Of a DNA stretch of 64,000 nucleotides, positions 10,003 through 18,022 are shown one piece after another (the first letter of the stretch is position 1; every line of letters begins with the position of its first letter). The stretch is from an uncultured Campylobacter sp. (GTDB lineage: Bacteria; Campylobacterota; Campylobacteria; Campylobacterales; Campylobacteraceae), in the NCBI GenBank assembly GCA_900539255.1, contig UQBJ01000001.1, positions 54,994 through 118,993 on the forward strand. Direction: 5' to 3'. The notes under the pieces were generated by a model that ran no database searches, was not told the DNA's origin, and saw only the letters and a list, made by a program, of their open reading frames with translations. Made by a program: the position numbers and the translations under genes.

Positions 10003-10200
10003 ATGCGTTTTTTGATGATAGCGTGTTTGTGTGTTTTGATGAAAGCTGAGTTGCCCCAAGCTGCAAAGCCCTACGAGGAGCAAGGTATCAAAGTCGAAGT
10101 GAGCGGAGAGCTTTTGCTGCGCTATGAAAAACAAAGCGGCAAGGGCGCAAAACAAGCCCCAAAAGGCTCGCAAGGCAGTTTAAGCATAAGTGCTGAGTAA
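10003..10200 (+). CDS. Small exported hypothetical protein
   Basis: A 65-residue protein starting at the ATG at 10003 (AAAGGA spaced 5 nt). The first ~16 residues, MRFLMIACLCVLMKAE, look like a short signal peptide; the rest is charged and Lys/Gln-rich (EEQGIKVEVSGELLLRYEKQ). I recognise no family. It ends exactly where the convergent thiE/tenI gene stops, so its reading frame is confined between two real genes. The promoter and RBS support expression. Confidence 0.5.
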   Translation: MRFLMIACLCVLMKAELPQAAKPYEEQGIKVEVSGELLLRYEKQSGKGAKQAPKGSQGSLSISAE

Positions 10201-10809
10201 TCACTCATTTAAAGCAAGGGCGCAACGCTTGATATAGCTTTTTAGGCTTGTTTGCTTTGTCAAAACGCCTTTCATACAAGCCCCAGCAACGCCCGCACCT
10301 TTAAGAAGTGCGATATTTTCAGCCTTTATGCCACCCACAGCGTAGATAGGAATGGTGCTTTGCTCGCAAATTTGAGTAAGCATATCAAGCCCGCGCGGTG
10401 GCAACAAGGGCTTTGCCAGCGTTTCAAAGATATGCCCAAAAAGCGCGTAATGACAATTAAATTCCATAGCCTCCAAAAGCTCATCACTGCTGTGTATAGA
10501 AGTGCCGATGAGATGAAAATACCGCACCACTCGTGGTTCAGCTCGCAAAATGTCAAGCGGACAATGAAAATAGCGATGATTTAATTTTAATGCAACCTTG
10601 TCAAAGTTGTGTAAAAAGCATACAAGTTTGTGTTTTTTGCAAATTTTAAGCACCTCTTTTGCCAAGTCGTAGTAATCATTTTCGCGCATATCCTTTTCGC
10701 GCAAGATGAGTGCATCGACTTTTGCTCGCCCTAGCCTTGCCACAAAGTCTAAAAAATCGCCCTTTACAGCCTGTCTATCGCTGATGGCGATGATTTTTTT
10801 GTCCCACAT
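10201..10809 (-). CDS. Thiamine phosphate synthase / TenI-like protein
   Basis: About 202 residues of the ThiE/TenI TIM-barrel superfamily. I use the ATG at 10809 (AAGGG just upstream) instead of a GTG six codons earlier. Family motifs: LILREKDM, IGTSIHSSDE, YALFGHIFETLAKP, the RGLDML loop, and IPIYAVGGIKAENI. ThiE couples HMP-PP with thiazole phosphate; TenI aromatises the thiazole tautomer. Sequence alone does not separate them, but the typical ThiE phosphate loop TxTK is changed here (TLAK). It lies downstream of thiG-thiH on the same strand, with a 78-nt gap, which supports a thiazole-branch role. Confidence 0.8.
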   Translation of the reverse strand: MWDKKIIAISDRQAVKGDFLDFVARLGRAKVDALILREKDMRENDYYDLAKEVLKICKKHKLVCFLHNFDKVALKLNHRYFHCPLDILRAEPRVVRYFHLIGTSIHSSDELLEAMEFNCHYALFGHIFETLAKPLLPPRGLDMLTQICEQSTIPIYAVGGIKAENIALLKGAGVAGACMKGVLTKQTSLKSYIKRCALALNE

Positions 10810-10887
10810 TTTAACCCTTAAATTCACGCTTTTGCGCTTTAAAATTCACATTTTTGCCTTTAAATTTGTTAAATTTTGCCCCAAAAT

Positions 10888-12045
10888 TCAGCCCACATAC
10901 AAGGTATCACTCATTATGGCTTGTAAATTCGCCCTTTTTATCGCACTCATCACCTCGCTAACTGAGCGAGAATCTGAAATTTCAAACTGCTCATCGCCTT
11001 TTTTTGTCCCAGCCCTTTCGCCAACGCCCACAGATACGCCAGCTGAAATTTTTGTCGCGGCGATTTTAATGGCGTTGTCGCGAAAGTTAGCGTCCTCTCG
11101 CGTGGAGATAGTGATATTTGCGAAAGGTAAAAAGAGCCTATACGCGCAAAGCACTTGCAGCAAGCGGCTTTGAGTTACTTCTCGTGGCGAAATTTTGCGG
11201 TTGCCTAAAATCGGGCGCAGGCGTGGGGCGGAGAGTGAAAGCTCGGCGTGCGGGTAGATTTGCTGCAAAAAACAAGCGTGCAAAGCCGTAGCCAGCGCGT
11301 CCTTGCGAAAATCATCTATGCCAAGCAACGCCCCAAAGCCCACTCCACGCATACCAGCTTTTAAAGCGCGTTCTTGCGCGTTAAAGCGGTAAGGAAAAAC
11401 CCGCTTTTCGCCAAAAGCGTGAATTTGCTCGTATTTTTGGGGATTGTAAGTTTCTTGGTAAATGGTTACAAAATCACAGCCCGCCTCGTGCAAAAGCTCA
11501 TATTCGCCTACATTCATCACATACACCTCAACGCCAACTACCCTAAAATACTGCCTTGCAATAGCACACGCCTTTGCTATATACTCAACACTAGCGTGCG
11601 CGCGCCCCTCGCCTGTTAAAAGTAAAATCTCTTGCAAACCCGTTTGAGCAATGGCGCTCATTTCAGCGTGAATTTCAGCCTCATTAAGCCTTGCTCGCGC
11701 TATGGCGTTGCCCTTTTGAAAGCCACAATACACGCATTTGCTCTCGCAGTGGTTACTCAAATAAAGCGGAGTGAAAAGGCTTATGGCGTTGCCAAAATGC
11801 GCTTTTGTTTTTGCCTGCGCAAGGCGCGCTAAATCCTCCAAAAAAGGCTCAGCCGCCTCGCTTAAAAGTGCTTTTAAATCCCATATATCAAGGCTTTGTG
11901 AGTTAGCTTTTTGCAAAACTGCACGCACGCTTTTTTCGTCAAATTCCGCACTCTCATAGCCTTGCGCGTGAGCTAAAACTCTCTCTAAAATGTCGCTTTG
12001 TATGTCGTTCATACCCTTTTGATACTCAAAAATACTTGTTTTCAC
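10888..12045 (-). CDS. thiH: 2-iminoacetate synthase (radical SAM)
   Basis: Cleaves tyrosine through a radical SAM mechanism to give dehydroglycine for the thiazole ring of thiamine, together with ThiG. 385 residues. The iron-sulfur motif is SNHCESKCVYCGFQ (CxxxCxxC), followed by LLLTGEGRAHASVEYI, IYQETYNPQKY and the C-terminal region expected for ThiH. The start is a GTG one base after the thiG stop, with AGGGG inside the end of thiG, so translation is probably coupled. An oxygen-sensitive ThiH (rather than ThiO) fits a microaerobic or anaerobic organism. Confidence 0.94.
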   Translation of the reverse strand: MKTSIFEYQKGMNDIQSDILERVLAHAQGYESAEFDEKSVRAVLQKANSQSLDIWDLKALLSEAAEPFLEDLARLAQAKTKAHFGNAISLFTPLYLSNHCESKCVYCGFQKGNAIARARLNEAEIHAEMSAIAQTGLQEILLLTGEGRAHASVEYIAKACAIARQYFRVVGVEVYVMNVGEYELLHEAGCDFVTIYQETYNPQKYEQIHAFGEKRVFPYRFNAQERALKAGMRGVGFGALLGIDDFRKDALATALHACFLQQIYPHAELSLSAPRLRPILGNRKISPREVTQSRLLQVLCAYRLFLPFANITISTREDANFRDNAIKIAATKISAGVSVGVGERAGTKKGDEQFEISDSRSVSEVMSAIKRANLQAIMSDTLYVG

Positions 12046-12046
12046 T

Positions 12047-12823
12047 CTAACCCCTCAAAAAGCCCGTTAGTGGCGATGAAGCTTGGCTTGTTTCAGCTTG
12101 CGGGGCGAGTTTTGCTAAAAATGCCATCCGTCCAGCCTCCACAGCTAAGCTAAAAGCCCGCGCCATAGAGCTTATGTCGCCAGCATTTGCGATAGCCGTG
12201 TTTATCATCACGGCGCTAACGCCCATTTGCATAGCCTCGCAAGCTTGTGCAGGCGTGCCAAGCCCTGCATCTACGATGATGGGCAAATCCAACTCATCAA
12301 GCAAAATTTGGATAAAGTCCCTTGTTTGCAAGCCCTTGTTGCTGCCTATGGGCGCAGCAAGTGGCATAATCGCCGCCGCACCCGCATCACGCATCAAACG
12401 CGCCGCATAAAGGTCTGGATACATATAAGGCAGCGGCGTAAAGCCCTCTTTGGCAAGCATTTCCACAGCTTTTATCGTCTCAAAATTGTCAGGCAGTAGG
12501 TATTTGCTATCTCTTATCACTTCGATTTTTATCAAATCACTATGACAAAGCTCACGCGCAAGCCTTGCGATACGCAAAGCCTCCTCTGCGTTTCTTGCGC
12601 CGCTTGTGTTTGGTAAAAGCGTGATATTTTCGGGGATAAAGTCAAGTATGTTTTCCACACCGCCCGCATTTACGCGCCTCAAAGCAAGGGTAAGTATCTG
12701 CGCGCCCGCTTGCTCCACAGCTGCTTTTATCAAATCAAGGCTGAATTTGCCCGAACCCAAAATAAACCGCGAGCTAAACTCGTATTTGCCAAGCTTTAAG
12801 CTGTCTTTTTTAGTCATTATCAT
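12047..12823 (-). CDS. thiG: Thiazole synthase
   Basis: Forms the thiazole phosphate of thiamine from DXP, dehydroglycine and ThiS-thiocarboxylate. 258 residues; two ATG codons (12823 and 12817) are possible, the first being closer to AAAGG. Motifs: [10 protein letters not shown], the lysine loop [50 protein letters not shown] and [19 protein letters not shown] at 12850-12855 (minus) should drive thiG-thiH-thiE/tenI. The usual partners thiS and thiF are not next to it and not in this window. Confidence 0.95.
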   Translation of the reverse strand: MIMTKKDSLKLGKYEFSSRFILGSGKFSLDLIKAAVEQAGAQILTLALRRVNAGGVENILDFIPENITLLPNTSGARNAEEALRIARLARELCHSDLIKIEVIRDSKYLLPDNFETIKAVEMLAKEGFTPLPYMYPDLYAARLMRDAGAAAIMPLAAPIGSNKGLQTRDFIQILLDELDLPIIVDAGLGTPAQACEAMQMGVSAVMINTAIANAGDISSMARAFSLAVEAGRMAFLAKLAPQAETSQASSPLTGFLRG

Positions 12824-12849
12824 TTGCCTTTTGCTTAAATTTAGGACAA

Positions 12850-12855
12850 ATTATA
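12850..12855 (-). promoter_or_regulatory. -10 box of thiG operon
   Basis: TATAAT on the minus strand 27 nt before the thiG start. The short leader leaves no room for a TPP riboswitch. Confidence 0.5.
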
Positions 12856-12931
12856 GTCTTTTATTTTGAATTCTTGTTTAAAAATGATAAATCGCGCCTA
12901 TCTTTTTAACATTTTGTTGTTAAATTTTCGC

Positions 12932-12937
12932 TACAAT
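12932..12937 (+). promoter_or_regulatory. -10 box of rbfA-rimP
   Basis: TACAAT after a T-rich stretch, about 20 nt before the rbfA start; AAAGGG follows at 12945-12950. Confidence 0.5.
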
Positions 12938-12957
12938 GGCGCACAAAGGGTAAGATG

Positions 12958-13320
12958 ATGAAAAATGAAAGCCAGATAAAGCAGCTACGCACGCAGAGCA
13001 TTTTAAAAGAGCTTATCCCCGAAGCTTTGGCAAACCTTGATGATGAAGTGTTGCGAAACCTTTGTATCACTGATGTGGAGTGCAAAAAAGGGCGTTATGA
13101 TGCCTTTGTTTTCGTGGATAAAATGTTTTTTAACGCGCACGAGCAGGAGTTGATTTTGGCTAAGCTACAAAAAGCCGCAAACGCCTTGCAGAACTACTGT
13201 ATGAGCGAGCAAGGCTGGTATCGCTGCCCTAAATTTCACTTTAAATTTGACGAACGGCTTGATTATCAAAACCATATCGATGAGCTTTTTGAGAAAATCC
13301 ACAAGGAAAAAAATGCCTAA
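12958..13320 (+). CDS. rbfA: Ribosome-binding factor A
   Basis: Small KH-type protein that binds the 30S subunit and helps 16S rRNA 5'-end maturation. 120-121 residues; of two adjacent ATGs I prefer 12958, 7 nt from AAAGGG (12955 would be only 4 nt away). The family pattern is seen in the N-terminal helix (IKQLRTQSILKELIPEAL), the middle strand TDVECKKGRYDAFVFV and the C-terminal PKFHFKFDERLDYQNHIDELF. It is followed after 47 nt by rimP, the usual order, but infB, which normally precedes rbfA, is absent. Confidence 0.9.
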   Translation: MKNESQIKQLRTQSILKELIPEALANLDDEVLRNLCITDVECKKGRYDAFVFVDKMFFNAHEQELILAKLQKAANALQNYCMSEQGWYRCPKFHFKFDERLDYQNHIDELFEKIHKEKNA

Positions 13321-13367
13321 AATAGCCTTTTGCCACGCAAATTTAGCGAATTTTCAAAGGCGAAGTA

Positions 13368-13832
13368 ATGCTTGAATTTGACTTAAAAGCCCTTTGCGAG
13401 CAAGCGGGCGTGAGCCTTTATGATGATGAGCTAGTGAGTGAAAATGGGCGCAAAATCTACCGCGTGTATATCGCTAAAAAAGGCGGTGTGAGCTTAGAAG
13501 AGTGTGCTAAACTCAGCGAAATTTTATCGCCCATACTCGATGTCAAGCCGCCTTGCGCAGGCGAATACTCGCTTGAAGTAAGCAGCCCAGGGCTTGAACG
13601 AAGGCTTGTTAAACCGCAGCACTTTGAGTTAAGCGTTGGCGAAAAGGCTGTTTTTGTGATGAGCGATAAAAGCAAGATTGTGGGCGAAATTTTGGGCATT
13701 TCAAAGGCTCAAAGCAAGCTAAACGCCGATGAAAAGGACACTACAAGCATTAGCGTGCGTGATGAAAATGGCGAGCAAAAAGAGCTAAATTTAAGCGAGA
13801 TTAAAAAGGCAAAAACCTTTGTAAAGTGGTGA
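13368..13832 (+). CDS. rimP: Ribosome maturation factor RimP
   Basis: 154-residue 30S assembly factor. The N-terminal domain ends in GEYSLEVSSPGLERRLVKPQHF, the signature RimP motif, and the C-terminal small beta barrel has VGEILG and ELNLSEIKKAKTFVKW. ATG with AAAGGCGAAG upstream. Probably co-transcribed with rbfA. Confidence 0.93.
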   Translation: MLEFDLKALCEQAGVSLYDDELVSENGRKIYRVYIAKKGGVSLEECAKLSEILSPILDVKPPCAGEYSLEVSSPGLERRLVKPQHFELSVGEKAVFVMSDKSKIVGEILGISKAQSKLNADEKDTTSISVRDENGEQKELNLSEIKKAKTFVKW

Positions 13833-14484
13833 GTTGCGTGTTTTGAACGCTTGCAGATTAACGCCTAGTGTGATAAGCCTTTGCTTTGCAAATCACACTT
13901 TGGCGGTGGAAACCGCTACATTATCACCACAAACGCTATAAATTTTTATCACAAAAAACACTTTTTACTTGTGATGATGGATTATTTGTCATTTTGGGCT
14001 TTCGATAGAAAGCGACCAAGTGGCTTACAAGTTTGTTGTCATAGCGTAGCCGTAGCGAAAAATCTACTTGCTAATGACGACAAAACATTGTCATTTTGAG
14101 CTTTCGATAGAAAGCGACCCAATGGGTTGCAAGGCGCAAGCCGCAGCAAAAAAATCCAAAGTTTAAGACACACTTTAAATTTAAGGCAAAAAATTTACGC
14201 TTTAAAATGCAAATTCTCACTTTAAATTTATGGATACTTCGCTACGCTCAGTATGACAAGGAAAATAAATACTCTGTTACGCTCGGGGAAATAAATCGGC
14301 AAGACAAGGCAGTATGACAATTTTACAAGTATGACAAGGACTTTGTCGGTATGACAAAATTTAAGGGTTTGGTTTGAATTTTTTGTGAATTTGAATTCTT
14401 TGTTTTATTTGTGGCAGGCAAGTTTTGAAAGGGCGTAAATTCAGGCGTTTTAGCCTTGTGTGGGTAGGCTAAATGCCTAAAAAA
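13833..14484. repeat. 650-bp intergenic region with REP-like palindromic repeats
   Basis: No gene is seen. Two copies of a roughly 31-bp repeat lie at 13987-14017 and 14089-14119; each starts TGTCATTTTG and contains the hairpin GCTTTC-GATA-GAAAGC. A related element, GGATACTTCGCTACGCTCAG, lies near 14222-14250. Reverse-oriented relatives of both occur around 26.27-26.43 kb, and a partial one near 25.90 kb. They look like dispersed REP/MITE-like intergenic repeats. Confidence 0.7.
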
Positions 14485-15684
14485 TCACTTTTTATACACA
14501 GAATTTTTAAATTCCTTGCACTCAAAGCCATTTTTGCTCAAACTCACCACGCGCAAAAACCCGCCCGCATCGACTTTGCCCTCACATAAAAACACGCGAG
14601 TGGCGATTTGCACGGGCAGTTTGTGGCGGTTGCGATGCCCAAAGAGCTGGTAGGTGTTGCTTGGCGTGTTTTGACAAAACTGCTCGGCGATGAATTTACT
14701 CTCTTCATACGAGCCAACGCCCATTACCAAGTCCTCGCTCGGAATGAAACTCAAATTTTCCAAGTTTTTCGGCAAAAAATTCAGCCCGCCGTGGCAGCAA
14801 AACACCACTCTGCCTTCAAATTCATAGCAAAAGCACTCTTTAAAGTGCGGATAGAGCTTTTTCGTCTCTTGCTGGGTGATTTTGCCGCGCCGAAAGTCTT
14901 TGAGTGTGTTTTCGTTGAATTCTTTGGAGTTTGACGGCTCGCCGTTTGACCAGCGGATAAGGTGCTTTTCGTGGTTGCCCTCCAACAAAACGACATTGTC
15001 GCAGTCTTTGATTTTAAGTAGCCATTTTATCACCTTGTCGTTTTCAAGCCCGCGGTCGATATAATCGCCCAAAAATATATAAAATTCATCTTTTTTGAGC
15101 TTGTTTATAGCCTTGTTCAGCACGCTGAAACACCCTTGTATGTCGCCTATGTGGTGAATTTTCTTGTAGGCGTTGAGGTTGTTGAGCTTGTAAAGGCTGT
15201 TTTTCCAGTCTTTGGGGGCTAGAATTTGGTATTTTTTAGGCACTTTGTCGCGTTCTAGTGAGTGGGCTATGGCTTCAAGGATATGCTCGGGTATGAAAAT
15301 GCCGCTTTGCTCGGCTAGGGAGAGATTTTTTTGCTTGCACTCGTCAAGTTTTAGGGCGTCAAACTCGATGATGAAACACTCGTAGCGGTATTTGTCCGCC
15401 AAATCCTTATACTCTTTTAGCAGCGAAATGCTGGCGTTTGGGGCATTGACGACACAAAATTCGCCCTTGCTCATTCGCAGCTGCAAAAATTCAAAAAGCG
15501 TGTGTAAAATCTGGCTTTCGTTGCGATAATCAAGGCTTTTGTAGCCGTTTGAGAGCATTTTGTATCCGCCTGCTAAAAAGCGTAGTTCCTCGATGTCCAA
15601 AGTGTAAGGTGCTAGGTGGTTTTCAGCTAAAAACAGCTTTTGTCCGTTAAAATAGTTGCCCCGCAAAATCAATAAAGTTCGCAA
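14485..15684 (-). CDS. Polynucleotide kinase-phosphatase-like protein with degenerate P-loop
   Basis: 399 residues. The C-terminal ~220 residues are a calcineurin-like metallophosphoesterase: IGDIQGC, FLGDYIDRG, LLEGNHE and CCHGGL supply the two-metal site, closest in style to bacterial Pnkp phosphatase and diadenosine tetraphosphatase. The N-terminal ~190 residues resemble the T4 Pnkp-type kinase fold (strand LLILRG, a CVVNAPNAS middle strand, EFDALKLDECKQKN and FIPEHILEAI), but the P-loop reads GNYFNGQK instead of GxxxxGK[ST]. A phosphatase is well supported; the kinase half is probably inactive or repurposed. It is monocistronic, next to repeats on its 3' side. Confidence 0.75.
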   Translation of the reverse strand: MRTLLILRGNYFNGQKLFLAENHLAPYTLDIEELRFLAGGYKMLSNGYKSLDYRNESQILHTLFEFLQLRMSKGEFCVVNAPNASISLLKEYKDLADKYRYECFIIEFDALKLDECKQKNLSLAEQSGIFIPEHILEAIAHSLERDKVPKKYQILAPKDWKNSLYKLNNLNAYKKIHHIGDIQGCFSVLNKAINKLKKDEFYIFLGDYIDRGLENDKVIKWLLKIKDCDNVVLLEGNHEKHLIRWSNGEPSNSKEFNENTLKDFRRGKITQQETKKLYPHFKECFCYEFEGRVVFCCHGGLNFLPKNLENLSFIPSEDLVMGVGSYEESKFIAEQFCQNTPSNTYQLFGHRNRHKLPVQIATRVFLCEGKVDAGGFLRVVSLSKNGFECKEFKNSVYKK

Positions 15685-16028
15685 ATTCTTATCCTAAAAA
15701 TAACTTGAAAAAAATTTTAGCAAAAAATGATTTCTAGCGGATTAAAATGAAAGGCAAGTGCGTAAATTTTTAAGCAAAGGCTGAATTTTGCGTGAAATTT
15801 AGCTTTGATGAGCGCGTTTTAGTGTTTTAAAAGCCAAATTTAAAGACAAAAATTTTAAACGCCAAAACGCTGGCAAACGCCTTGCTCGCCGAAATGACAA
15901 GCAAACGAAAGGCTTTATTTTCAAAAATTTTTAAATTTTTCAGTTCATTAACTGTTTGTTTTTTTTTTTTTGGTTAAATTTGATTTACGCGTTTGCAAAA
16001 ACGCGAATTTCATTTTAAAGGATAGCTT
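15685..16028. promoter_or_regulatory. Leader region with T13 tract and GNRA hairpin
   Basis: Intergenic region upstream of the small exported protein. T13 at 15959-15971 is the longest T run I noticed in the window. A perfect 7-bp hairpin CGCGTTT-GCAA-AAACGCG at 15988-16005 lies just before AAAGGA and the ATG at 16029. The tract could change promoter spacing by slippage and the hairpin could shield the mRNA end; both are inference. No clear -10 was found. Confidence 0.45.
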
Positions 16029-16259
16029 ATGAAAAAGCTAATTTTCGTAGCCCTCGTGGCAATTTTCGGTGCTTCTACCGCTGTGGTAGCAGCTGACAAC
16101 CTCAAAGCAGGTGCGATGGGGCAAGGCTCTGACATTGCAGGACAAGTGATGGAAGGCAAGAGTGCCAAAGAAATCGCTGATGGCAAAAAAGAAGAAGCCA
16201 AAGATGCAGCTAAAAAAGAAGCTGGCAAACAAATGAACAAATTCCTTAACAAATTCTAA
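16029..16259 (+). CDS. Small exported Lys/Ala-rich protein
   Basis: 76 residues. Clear signal peptide MKKLIFVALVAIFGASTAVVA with AxA-type cleavage before ADN; mature part about 55 residues, hydrophilic, with SAKEIADGKKEEAKDAAKKEAG predicted to be one amphipathic helix. No cysteine. Strong AAAGGA RBS and a good downstream terminator show a self-contained gene, likely well expressed. Family not recognised; function unknown. Confidence 0.75.
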   Translation: MKKLIFVALVAIFGASTAVVAADNLKAGAMGQGSDIAGQVMEGKSAKEIADGKKEEAKDAAKKEAGKQMNKFLNKF

Positions 16260-16284
16260 TTTGTTAAGCTTTGTTTGAAATCTC

Positions 16285-16315
16285 GCCCGCTTGAATTTGA
16301 TTTGAGCGGGCTTTT
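16285..16315 (+). terminator. Rho-independent terminator of small exported protein gene
   Basis: GCCCGCT ... AGCGGGC stem with a 13-nt AT-rich loop, followed by TTTTAT, 25 nt after the stop codon. Confidence 0.8.
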
Positions 16316-16487
16316 ATCTCAACTTTTAGCTTAAAATTTAAAAATTCTCGTCCATTTTACTTAAATAAGCGCAATGTTTTGAATTTTTACAAAAAATTTT
16401 GTGTGAGTGTAAGATTTATCATCGCTTTGGCGTTAAACGCTTTAAACGCTGCGATAAATTTAGCCCGACAAAGCAAATTCAGCAAAA

Positions 16488-16512
16488 CAAGACATTTGTT
16501 TGAAATGCCTTG
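16488..16512 (-). terminator. Probable terminator of the 16.5-17.2 kb gene
   Basis: On the minus strand, CAAGGCATTT-caaac-AAATGTCTTG (one mismatch) followed by TTTTG, about 25 nt after the stop of the upstream minus-strand gene. Confidence 0.55.
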
Positions 16513-16536
16513 TTTGCTTTTAGCTTGATGAAAAAG

Positions 16537-17175
16537 TTACGCGTTCATATCAACCGCGTTGCCGCCGAGTTCTTTTATGCGCGCGCTTACCTTTTCTATG
16601 GCTTTGGTTATCGTGTCTTGGCTGATTTGTGGCAGCTTGTTGCCCCAAATTTTCTCAGCTTGCTCAAAGCCTTGCTTCATACCTTCAAAGCCTTTTTTGA
16701 GCTTTTCTAAATCATCACCCGCGCCATTTATCACAAAGTCAGCTATACGGTTAGCGGTGTTTTCGATACCAAAAAAGCCCTTGTCGCTGATAAGCTCGTT
16801 CAGCTCGGTTTTGTTCATCGCAAAGATATTTTTGCCTGTGTAGCCGATGGCGGCAAAATCGATTTGCGAAAGTATGCTTGTAGCCTTGCTCGCATCGCTA
16901 GATAAAATGTCTAGCACGCTGCTTTGAGAGCCGAAATTTCCAAAGCTTGCATTAAAAGCTTGTTGCTGAAACTGCGCGATATAGTAGTTTGTGATACCCT
17001 TACCGCCCAAAGCTTTTAGCTTTTCGATAGTGTCTTTGTTGAGGTTTGCACTTGATTGCGCGCTTTGCGTGTTCGCGTTTTTAGTGCTTTGATTTTTTTC
17101 CTCCGTGCTGTCCTTTTTAGCACTGACTCCACTTGCTGTTACTGCTGCGTTTGCAGCGACTGAATTGACTTGCAT
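16537..17175 (-). CDS. Hypothetical protein, Campylobacter-type, strong promoter
   Basis: 212 residues from the ATG at 17175, chosen because AAAGGAGCAAGG precedes it. The N-terminus MQVNSVAANAAVTASGVSAK is Ser/Ala-rich with no signal peptide; it is followed by a low-complexity Asn/Ser/Lys linker (to ~65) and a helical domain with DKGFFGIENTANRIADFVINGAGDD and a C-terminal coiled region. Some flagellum-associated small proteins of campylobacters have a similar look, but I cannot assign a family. A near-consensus sigma-70 promoter and a terminator frame it as a single-gene unit. Confidence 0.7.
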   Translation of the reverse strand: MQVNSVAANAAVTASGVSAKKDSTEEKNQSTKNANTQSAQSSANLNKDTIEKLKALGGKGITNYYIAQFQQQAFNASFGNFGSQSSVLDILSSDASKATSILSQIDFAAIGYTGKNIFAMNKTELNELISDKGFFGIENTANRIADFVINGAGDDLEKLKKGFEGMKQGFEQAEKIWGNKLPQISQDTITKAIEKVSARIKELGGNAVDMNA

Positions 17176-17205
17176 CCTTGCTCCTTTAAAAGAAAATTCG
17201 CCTAT

Positions 17206-17234
17206 ATCATAACTCAAAAAAGTTGCTTTGTCAA
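17206..17234 (-). promoter_or_regulatory. Consensus sigma-70 promoter
   Basis: Minus strand TTGACA (17229-17234), 17-bp spacer, TATGAT (17206-17211). A full -35 is unusual in this group, where most promoters have only a -10. It drives the 212-residue hypothetical gene. Confidence 0.75.
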
Positions 17235-17315
17235 GGGGCAAATGAAATTTTTGTGATTATTAGCCAAAAATGAGCGAATTTATGCTAAAATTTGCCCCAT
17301 TAAAAAAGGGAAAAA

Positions 17316-18020
17316 ATGAAAACAACAAGTTATGAAAAAGGCAAAAACGCCCTGTGTTTGCTCGATATGCCAAGCCTTAGAGCAAATGCGCTTTGTGCTA
17401 AACTTGACGGCTCAAAAAATGTCAATATCTCTTGCCTTGAAGACACTAAATTTAACGCAAAGCCCTATAAATGCGAAATCGGCTCAGCCCCTTTTGTGCT
17501 AGCACTCTTAGCAAAGCTTGCAGATGAGAGCAAATTTGGAGCTTTGGACGAGGGTTTTTTGAGCGCAGAGTCTTGTCTTGGCGAGGAAGAAGCGCGTGAA
17601 ATTTTGGAGTTTTTAACAGGGGCTGAGTTTTTGATTTTCGATAAAGCCTTGCTTTCACACAAGGATTTTTCAAATATCGCTTATTTTATGGGCTTTTTAT
17701 GCGAAAAATTTGCCCTAAAACTTGCTTGTAGCGATGAAAGCATAAGCAAGATAAACGCGAGCGCATTAAGCGAGCTACAAGAGCTTGAAAACTTTGATGG
17801 ACTAGTGCTTTGCCGCGCAGATGAGCCAAATTTACGCTGTTCAAAGCAGTTTTTACAGCTTGCAAAGGTGCAAAATGGCGATGAAGTACAGGTGAAAAGT
17901 GCCATTTTCACGCAAAAGGCAAAAATTCAGCTTGATGAGAATTTACAAGGCACGGTGGGCTTTTTAAACTTTGTCCCAAGTGGCTATGACTTTGTTAAAA
18001 TTAGCTTAAAAAAGGCGTAA
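17316..18020 (+). CDS. Hypothetical protein with molybdopterin-oxidoreductase-like C-terminal barrel
   Basis: 234 residues, no signal peptide or membrane helix, AAGGG RBS. The C-terminus (NGDEVQVKSAIFTQKAKI, then LQGTVGFLNFVPSGYDFVKI) has the pattern of the dinucleotide-binding barrel that ends NuoG and molybdopterin oxidoreductases; no iron-sulfur cysteines or cofactor residues are visible upstream. It could be a stand-alone tail domain or an epsilonproteobacterial complex I-like accessory protein, but it is not near nuo genes. rmuC follows 2 nt after its stop, so it heads the rmuC-nnrD-purN run. Confidence 0.6.
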   Translation: MKTTSYEKGKNALCLLDMPSLRANALCAKLDGSKNVNISCLEDTKFNAKPYKCEIGSAPFVLALLAKLADESKFGALDEGFLSAESCLGEEEAREILEFLTGAEFLIFDKALLSHKDFSNIAYFMGFLCEKFALKLACSDESISKINASALSELQELENFDGLVLCRADEPNLRCSKQFLQLAKVQNGDEVQVKSAIFTQKAKIQLDENLQGTVGFLNFVPSGYDFVKISLKKA

Positions 18021-18022
18021 AT

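Noticed and set aside
10706..11173. 155-residue plus-strand open frame
   Set aside because: It is antisense to thiH and thiE/tenI, whose motifs are clear.
12824..12957. TPP riboswitch before thiG
   Set aside because: The leader is about 20 nt and has no thi-box-like conserved segments.
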